From Planctomycetota bacterium (GTDB lineage: Bacteria > Planctomycetota > Phycisphaerae > WQYP01): a stretch of 11,023 nucleotides of DNA. The stretch covers positions 1 through 11,023 of the forward strand of contig JAJZNY010000425.1 of NCBI GenBank assembly GCA_021852245.1, written 5' to 3'. Position 1 is the stretch's first letter. Every line of letters starts with the position of its first letter. The notes under the pieces were generated by a model. The model made no database searches. It was given only the letters and a program-made list of their open reading frames with translations, and was not told where the DNA came from. Of the stretch, positions 6,403 to 11,023 are shown one piece after another. The position numbers and the translations under genes were made by a program.

Positions 6403-6411
6403 TGTGAATAA
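6403..6411 (-). promoter_or_regulatory. DnaA box, perfect to TTATNCACA
   Basis: TGTGAATAA on the forward strand is TTATTCACA on the reverse, a full match to the relaxed DnaA-box consensus. It lies 108 bp beyond the stop codon of dciA. Confidence 0.6.
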
Positions 6412-6518
6412 CACAGAAAGATATCTCGACAAATATACATCTATGGAAATTCCCATTTGCGAAATCAGCGATCCGTGTTCGCGTTTTTCCGGTCCCGACA
6501 TAAGAGATCGTCTGAGCA

Positions 6519-6902
6519 TTACTCGGATGCTGTCGTCGAATGTGAAAGGATTACCTTGACCCGCTTGATCCGCCCGTGCGAAGCAGCCTGAATCCGGGCC
6601 AAAAGTCCATTCCGCAGCAATCGCTCCAGTTCTGTTCGAGCGGGAGCCTGTTCGCAGGTGATAGTGAGGACGGATCGGTGAATCCCCTTAAGCGTGCATG
6701 ATCGTCGCAGCAATTCCGGAAGGCTGTTCCAGGTCGGCGTAAGGAAGTCCATGGTTCGAGCGGGTTTGAGTACTTCGCGTGCGAACCACGCCGGCAATAT
6801 TTCGCCGAGGGGTTCCGTGGTATGGCTGGATTTGGGTTTCCGATAGTTGAGGATCTGCGTTAGGGAAGCGACGGTAGGCTTTTTCGGATTCTTGCCAGCC
6901 AT
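6519..6902 (-). CDS. dciA: DciA-like protein (DUF721), replicative helicase loader/operator
   Basis: A 127-residue protein of the DUF721 family. Family members act as DciA, which helps load the DnaB helicase at origins in bacteria lacking DnaC/DnaI. The diagnostic part is the C-terminal alpha-beta domain (about 57-118): TWNSLPELLRRSCTL, GIHRSVLTITCEQ, then ELERLLRNGLLARI and IKRVKVIL. It follows the usual pattern of a Trp, a Leu-rich helix, a beta strand, a basic helix, and a final strand. The N terminus is basic and Lys/Pro-rich, as expected for a disordered DNA-binding extension. The start is supported by TGAGG seven bases upstream. It begins 24 bp after dnaN on the same strand and is surely in its operon. 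Downstream are the candidate DnaA boxes, which fits a role at the origin. Family assignment is by sequence pattern; the helicase-loading role is inferred from the family. Confidence 0.8.
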   Translation of the reverse strand: MAGKNPKKPTVASLTQILNYRKPKSSHTTEPLGEILPAWFAREVLKPARTMDFLTPTWNSLPELLRRSCTLKGIHRSVLTITCEQAPARTELERLLRNGLLARIQAASHGRIKRVKVILSHSTTASE

Positions 6903-6926
6903 GGTTACGCCTCAGATTATGCTCCG

Positions 6927-8081
6927 TTACGGGATCGTCACCGGCATGATGACGTACATGAACGATTTACTGAACCGCATGAGGGCCGGACCGGACGCTT
7001 TAAATTCAAAGGTGAAGTTATCCGTCGGTGCTACCTTGACGGCGTCGAGCAGATAAGCTGGATTAAAGCCCAGTTCTGTTGCCGGCCCAGTGTATTGGAT
7101 CGGCATGGTGATCCGGGCTTCGCCGAGGTCCGGTGATCGGCCGATCAGATCAAGCTGGTTATTGGTAAACGATACTTTGATGGCACGAGAATCATCACTG
7201 GTCATCACCGACGCACGCCGTACCGAACTGCTGAACGGTGCGGATTCGATGCTTGCCTTGCGGTCGCAGTCTTTGGGTATCACATCCTGATACGGTGGGA
7301 AAACCCCTTCAACGAGTGTGGCGCTGAAGCTGGCCTTGACCGCCCGATTTCCCTTATCCGGATCGGCCGCGAGAACCTGAACAAAGAGCTTATTTTCGCG
7401 GAACTGCATGGCGATGGTGGAATCCGGATCGCTCAGTAGTTTTTCAATGTGGGTGATCGCCTTGATCGGCACCACCGCTGAAATATCCTGGCCATCCGCC
7501 CCGGCTTCCTCCGACACGCTGACATCCTCGCGGGCGTGGGCCATGCGATGACCGTCGGTAGCCACCAGCGAAAGCTTCTTTCCCTTGACCTCAAAAAGCA
7601 CACCGTTGATGGCGTAGCGGCTCATTTCCTTGGCGGCGGCGAAACGGGTGCAATCCAACATGCGTTTAAGTGGTCCGGCCTGAATGGAAAAATTGGTCTT
7701 GCCATCAAATGATTCAATCGGCGGATATCCCTCAGCGCCAAACCCCAACAGCGTATACGAACTGTCACGGCCGGTGATGGTGGCTTTTTCATTGGAGGCG
7801 GTGATGGAAATGGTTTCATCTGGCGAGTTATTAACAATATCCGCAAGTTTTGCCGCCGGCAGGAGCAGCACGCCGTCCTGCTTGATGTCCACCTGCTGAA
7901 GATACGTTTCAAGGGTCATCTCTCCATCGGTGCAGACCACCTGCACCACGCGGCCGGTGGGGAGCGAAGTGGTGGCTAACCGCACCGAACTGAGAACCGG
8001 CTTGGGAGAGCGTGTGGGAACGATGCCGGTGGCCAGCGAAAGAACATCGGATAAAGCCTGTCTGTGGATACTTACTTTCAT
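6927..8081 (-). CDS. dnaN: DNA polymerase III beta subunit (sliding clamp)
   Basis: A 384-residue sliding clamp, a homodimeric ring that tethers DNA polymerase III and repair proteins to DNA. Features include the N-terminal MKVSIHRQALSDVLSLATGIVPTRS followed by KPVLSSVRL, the central FAAAKEMSRYAINGVLFEV and LVATDGHRMA segments, and the C-terminal FMYVIMPVTIP, with the terminal IMP-type residues of the family's protein-binding cleft. The length is normal for three DnaN domains with no gap or frameshift. The ATG at 8081 has only a weak purine stretch (TTGAGATAA) upstream. A likely promoter lies at 8131-8159, and a near-perfect DnaA box overlaps codons 4-7 of the gene. The desulfurase gene ends 112 bp upstream on the same strand; dciA follows 24 bp downstream. 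Confidence 0.96.
   Translation of the reverse strand: MKVSIHRQALSDVLSLATGIVPTRSPKPVLSSVRLATTSLPTGRVVQVVCTDGEMTLETYLQQVDIKQDGVLLLPAAKLADIVNNSPDETISITASNEKATITGRDSSYTLLGFGAEGYPPIESFDGKTNFSIQAGPLKRMLDCTRFAAAKEMSRYAINGVLFEVKGKKLSLVATDGHRMAHAREDVSVSEEAGADGQDISAVVPIKAITHIEKLLSDPDSTIAMQFRENKLFVQVLAADPDKGNRAVKASFSATLVEGVFPPYQDVIPKDCDRKASIESAPFSSSVRRASVMTSDDSRAIKVSFTNNQLDLIGRSPDLGEARITMPIQYTGPATELGFNPAYLLDAVKVAPTDNFTFEFKASGPALMRFSKSFMYVIMPVTIP
8063..8071 (-). promoter_or_regulatory. DnaA box, one mismatch, inside the start of dnaN
   Basis: TGTGGATAC on the forward strand is GTATCCACA on the reverse, one base from TTATCCACA, at codons 4-7 of dnaN. It could let DnaA control dnaN transcription, or be chance: the bases encode the ordinary N terminus (V-S-I-H). 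Confidence 0.3.
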
Positions 8082-8130
8082 TTATCTCAACCCATTCTAT
8101 CTGGACTGCAACATAAACTCACCGGCAGGC

Positions 8131-8159
8131 ATGGTAATAGTCAGCACGCCGGGCGTCAA
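8131..8159 (-). promoter_or_regulatory. Candidate sigma70-type promoter for dnaN
   Basis: On the reverse strand TTGACG (8159-8154) and TACCAT (8136-8131) are separated by exactly 17 bp. The -35 matches five of six and the -10 four of six consensus bases. It would start transcription about 40 bp upstream of the dnaN ATG. Confidence 0.4.
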
Positions 8160-8193
8160 AATTTGCGGCCTCACTCGGCCTGCAGCGGTTAAT

Positions 8194-9369
8194 TTAACTC
8201 ATTTGGTGCAGTGCTGCGAGCAGTTTATCGATGTCGTCGGCGGTTGAAAAAAATCCGGGACTTACGCGTACCGCGCCGTCGGGATAGGTGCCGAGGGTTT
8301 TGTGGGCATACGGCGCGCAGTGCAGACCGGGCCGGATGGCGATTCCGAAGGAATCATCCAGAATTGCTCCCAGTTCCTGCGGTGAATATGGGGGTAAATT
8401 GAAGCTGACGGTTCCAACGCGGCAACGGGACGCGTCTGAACCGGTCGGTCCGTAGATCGTCAGCTGATCCAATTCCGTGGCGCCATCCATGAATCTCTGT
8501 ACCAGTTGCTGTTCATGCTGGAGCGTTTTCACTGGGTCATGATCGGTTACATATTTGACGGAGGCTCCCAGCCCGCAGATTCCGACCGTGTTGGGCGTAC
8601 CCGCCTCCAGGAAGTAAGGCATGAGTCGTGGCTGAGTTGGACTGCCGGAATCGCCTCCCGTGCCTCCTTCACGAAATGCCGCCAATTCTCCAATATCTAT
8701 GGTGGTGTGGATATAAAGGCCCCCGGTTCCCGTCGGCCCCAACAGCGATTTATGCCCCGGAAACGCGAGGATATCAATCGCATCATTGACAACATGAATC
8801 GGCACCACACCGATCGTCTGGGCTGCGTCCACCAAAAACCGCACGCCACGTTCCCGGGAAATCAGGCCTACCTCGCGGATCGGTTGAATCGTACCGAGCA
8901 CGTTGCTGGCGTGAGTCAGCGCAATAAGGCGGGTGCGGGGTGTGATCGCTTTGGCGATATCGGCGGGGTCGATCACGCCCGTCTGCGGCGAAAAATCGAC
9001 GCGGGTTAATTCAATAAAGCCGGCGTCGGCCATCGCCTGCAGCGGGCGTGAAACGCTGTTATGTTCCACCATACTCGTGATGACATGATCGCCCGGACGC
9101 AGGATGCTTTTGAAGGCGATATTCAGGGCATCGGTCCCGTTCATCGCGAGAACCATCCGATGCAGGTCGGTTCCACCGATAAAATCGGTAAGAATCTTCC
9201 GCACGCTGTCGAGCATCTTCTCCGCCGCGACGGCCATCCGGTGCCCGGCACGGCCGGGATTTGCCGCTTCTTGAGCCAGAAAATTGGACATCGCTTCCGC
9301 CACGACAGGTGGTTTGGGCCAACTGGTCGCGGCATTATCGAGATAAGTTACTTCACCATCAACAACCAT
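8194..9369 (-). CDS. Cysteine desulfurase family protein (class V aminotransferase, SufS-like)
   Basis: A 391-residue PLP enzyme of fold type I that should convert cysteine to alanine and an enzyme-bound persulfide, supplying sulfur for Fe-S clusters or other sulfur carriers. Visible residues are YLDNAATSWPKP (9-20), the SMVEHNS segment with His103, the cofactor Asp181 in LVDAAQ, the Schiff-base Lys207 in FPGHKSLLGPTG, and the catalytic Cys351 in RPGLHCAPYAHKTLG. The short loop around the Cys is of the SufS/CsdA group, and the overall pattern fits the TIGR01977-type subfamily, smaller and more divergent than classical SufS. The start at 9369 has GAAGGAT a few bases upstream. No suf genes lie beside it. 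It ends 112 bp before dnaN on the same strand. The cysteine-desulfurase call is inferred from conserved residues; another cysteine-sulfur lyase is possible. Confidence 0.88.
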   Translation of the reverse strand: MVVDGEVTYLDNAATSWPKPPVVAEAMSNFLAQEAANPGRAGHRMAVAAEKMLDSVRKILTDFIGGTDLHRMVLAMNGTDALNIAFKSILRPGDHVITSMVEHNSVSRPLQAMADAGFIELTRVDFSPQTGVIDPADIAKAITPRTRLIALTHASNVLGTIQPIREVGLISRERGVRFLVDAAQTIGVVPIHVVNDAIDILAFPGHKSLLGPTGTGGLYIHTTIDIGELAAFREGGTGGDSGSPTQPRLMPYFLEAGTPNTVGICGLGASVKYVTDHDPVKTLQHEQQLVQRFMDGATELDQLTIYGPTGSDASRCRVGTVSFNLPPYSPQELGAILDDSFGIAIRPGLHCAPYAHKTLGTYPDGAVRVSPGFFSTADDIDKLLAALHQMS

Positions 9370-9555
9370 TATGCATCCTTCAATCCGGCGAATTCATGCC
9401 GATCTTCGGTATCTTATCGCGCAGCTATCGCTTTCTCATCTGCCGACGATAGCATGATAGTAGGGTTTGTGGCGCGAGAAGTGTTGCCACCGCGTCCGCC
9501 GACGCTTGCGGAGGTCGCGGGCATGACGGCTAAGCGGATCGGCTAAAATGGACGT

Positions 9556-10257
9556 ATGGGACATTTGGCTATCGAAGAACGGCAAACGAGACAGGTAAAA
9601 ATCTGCGGCATTACCAGCGCATGGGATGCGCGCATGGCAGTTGAGCTGGGAGCCGACCTCATCGGGCTTAATCTCGTCGCCGGGCCGCGAAAAATCACGC
9701 TCTCGCTGGCTATGGAAATTGCCACCGATCCTCATGTGCGTGGCAAGGCGGTGGTACTGATTCATGATTGGCCGGGTGCGTGGGATGCTGCGGCGCCGGA
9801 AGCAGGGTTGTTGGCGGGGGTACAGTATTACGGCCCACTGGATCACCCCTGCGTGATGCGGTTTAAGGAGCTGTCGTTGCCGCTCTTCCTGCCCGTGCGG
9901 GTTGCCGATGCGCAATCGCTCGCTAAGGTCGCCGAACATGCTCCGCTGGTGGCTGGAGCCAAGGTGACCTGGCTGCTGGATTCGCACGCGCCGGGGAAGC
10001 TCGGTGGGACCGGGCAGGTATTTGACTGGTCATTGGCGAAGGAATTTGCGCGGAGATTCCCAGGTAACGGCGAGATGCGATGGGGTTTGGCGGGCGGATT
10101 GACTCCGCATAATGTCGCGGACGCGATTCAAGAGCTTGCACCTGATCTGGTGGACGTATCGAGCGGTGTGGAGGAGCCGGGCCGCCCGGGCGTAAAAAAT
10201 CGCGACCTGGTGCGTGATTTTGTCGCCGCGACGCGCGCGACGAGACCATGTGGCTGA
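9556..10257 (+). CDS. trpF: Phosphoribosylanthranilate isomerase
   Basis: A 233-residue (beta/alpha)8-barrel enzyme of tryptophan synthesis that isomerises N-(5-phosphoribosyl)anthranilate to the carboxyphenylamino-deoxyribulose phosphate. Family signs are VKICGIT with the catalytic Cys17, the GADLIGLNLVAGPRKI segment (replacing the usual GFVF-SPR loop), VQYYG (89-93, normally VQLHG), LLDSHAPGKLGGTGQVFDW with the general-acid-type Asp142, and VDVSSGVEEPGRPGVK (199-214), the phosphate-binding end. The length is slightly longer than typical because of a 13-residue N-terminal extension. No good ribosome site precedes the ATG at 9556. It is divergent from the desulfurase (186 bp gap) and convergent with pdxA (42 bp gap). 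No other trp gene is adjacent; trpG is 3.6 kb away on the other strand. Confidence 0.93.
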   Translation: MGHLAIEERQTRQVKICGITSAWDARMAVELGADLIGLNLVAGPRKITLSLAMEIATDPHVRGKAVVLIHDWPGAWDAAAPEAGLLAGVQYYGPLDHPCVMRFKELSLPLFLPVRVADAQSLAKVAEHAPLVAGAKVTWLLDSHAPGKLGGTGQVFDWSLAKEFARRFPGNGEMRWGLAGGLTPHNVADAIQELAPDLVDVSSGVEEPGRPGVKNRDLVRDFVAATRATRPCG

Positions 10258-10299
10258 TGAGGCGCGTGGACGTCGGCCATGCGGGATGCCCCGTTACCC

Positions 10300-11023
10300 C
10301 TACGCCGCTTCGGGGGGTGGGGAGGTTTGAATGTCGTTGCGGGCCTTGAGCCGCCGTACGATATCGCATGCCAGCGTGATGGCCGCCTTCATACTGCCCG
10401 GATCGGCCCGGTTTTTACCCACGATGTCAAACGCCGTCCCATGATCCACGCTGGTACGGACGATCGGCAACCCGAGCGTCAGATTCACGCTGCTGGAAAA
10501 ATCCAATAATTTAATCGGAATAAGTCCCTGATCGTGATACATGGCCACCACCACGTCATAAACGCCCTGAGCGGCTTTGACGAAAACAGTGTCCGCGCTG
10601 AGCGGCCCGTGCACATCGATCCCCTGCCCCTTGGCCATCGAAATCGCCGGCTCAATGATGCGGGCCTCTTCATCGCCGAACATGCCGTTTTCGCCGGCAT
10701 GGGGATTCAGACCGCAGACGGCAATGCGTGGGTTGGGCATATCAAACCAATCGCGCATTGCGTTGTGAACCAGTTCGATCGGATCAAACACCGCGCCGAT
10801 TTTGAATTTATGCCGCAGTTCAAAGAGCGGCTCATGAATGCTGCAGAGCACCACCTTCAGACCGCGATGATTGGCGACGAGGGGTTGAAGCGATCGGCTC
10901 TGCTCCAGCAGATGGGGGTCCAGCGGGCGTGGGGCGGCGACAAACATCATGGCGTGGCGGCGGGAATGCGTTTTTTCAGCCAGCAGTTCCGTGTGGCCGG
11001 GCCAGCGTCCGAATCCGGCCAAC
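10300..11023 (-). CDS. pdxA: 4-hydroxythreonine-4-phosphate dehydrogenase, C-terminal part (cut by window end)
   Basis: The C-terminal 240 or so residues of PdxA, which oxidises 4-phosphohydroxy-L-threonine in the DXP-dependent route to pyridoxal phosphate. The true start lies beyond the window; about 100 residues are missing by comparison with the E. coli enzyme, as the fragment begins at GRWPGHTELLA. The three metal-binding histidines are visible: His63 (CSIHEPL), His108 (GLNPHAGENGMFG) and His163 (AMYHDQGL), numbered from the first residue in the window. Their spacings of 45 and 55 residues equal those of E. coli His166, His211 and His266. VNLTLGLPIVRTSVDHGTAFDI follows, the phosphate- and NAD-binding segment. 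The stop at 10300 is 42 bp from the convergent trpF. No defect is seen. Confidence 0.95.
   Translation of the reverse strand, partial: LAGFGRWPGHTELLAEKTHSRRHAMMFVAAPRPLDPHLLEQSRSLQPLVANHRGLKVVLCSIHEPLFELRHKFKIGAVFDPIELVHNAMRDWFDMPNPRIAVCGLNPHAGENGMFGDEEARIIEPAISMAKGQGIDVHGPLSADTVFVKAAQGVYDVVVAMYHDQGLIPIKLLDFSSSVNLTLGLPIVRTSVDHGTAFDIVGKNRADPGSMKAAITLACDIVRRLKARNDIQTSPPPEAA

Larger units (their letters stand above)
6009..6411. other. oriC: Candidate replication origin (oriC) with DnaA boxes
   Basis: A noncoding AT-rich stretch next to dciA-dnaN. DnaA-box matches to TTATNCACA are: TTATCCACA, perfect, reverse strand (6202-6210); TTATTCACA, perfect, reverse strand (6403-6411); TTACCCACA, one mismatch, reverse strand (6035-6043); TTGTCCACC, two mismatches, forward (6181-6189); and CGATGCACA, two mismatches, forward (6009-6017). 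AT-rich candidate unwinding segments lie at about 6211-6250 (TTATATATGATCTTA) and 6289-6313 (TTTATATATCTTATAG). Inverted repeats are nested in the same region. The call rests on clustering of boxes, base composition and neighbours; cumulative GC skew is not available within the window. Confidence 0.6.

Noticed and set aside
6259..6519. 86-codon reverse-strand frame overlapping the dciA stop (TAATG)
   Set aside because: The stop-start overlap is attractive, but the product has no recognisable family, its composition is not protein-like, and it covers a perfect DnaA box and AT-rich origin-like DNA. I treat it as chance.

Overview
The window looks like chromosomal DNA from a moderately GC-rich bacterium (GC in the high fifties by eye). 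No gene here fixes the lineage. The scattered trp genes and the dnaN-dciA pair would fit Planctomycetota (for example Phycisphaerae), but that is a low-confidence inference.

Left part (1-3541), accessory: a reverse-strand gene for a uracil-DNA-glycosylase-fold-like protein (124-818) is broken by an apparent single-base frameshift. Divergent from it is a compact type II restriction-modification pair. The XamI-family endonuclease (975-1934) is followed 5 bp later by its N6-adenine methyltransferase (1940-3541). The space between the UDG-like gene and the endonuclease holds two short dyads that could be operators.

Middle (3542-5328), orphan and structured: two short genes with strong ribosome binding sites encode small proteins, each with one N-terminal membrane segment and a Pro/Thr/Ala-rich tail (3805-4230 and 4423-4827). 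A good intrinsic terminator separates them, and the second has tandem leader hairpins. About 500 bp of hairpin-rich DNA without a convincing gene follows.

Right part (5329-11023), core genome: trpG/pabA (reverse), then about 600 bp of AT-rich DNA with DnaA boxes and nested inverted repeats (candidate replication origin, roughly 6009-6411). Next come dciA (DUF721) and dnaN in one reverse-strand operon, a SufS-like cysteine desulfurase (reverse), trpF (forward) and, convergent with it, the C-terminal two thirds of pdxA, cut by the window end. DnaA boxes, helicase-loader gene and sliding-clamp gene side by side suggest a replication-initiation locus. If the origin is here, dnaN and dciA are transcribed toward it, which is unusual.

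The points most worth a second look are the in-phase T TTA AAC slippery heptamer just before the apparent frameshift in the UDG-like gene, the candidate oriC beside dciA-dnaN, and the pair of small membrane-anchored orphan proteins with structured leaders.
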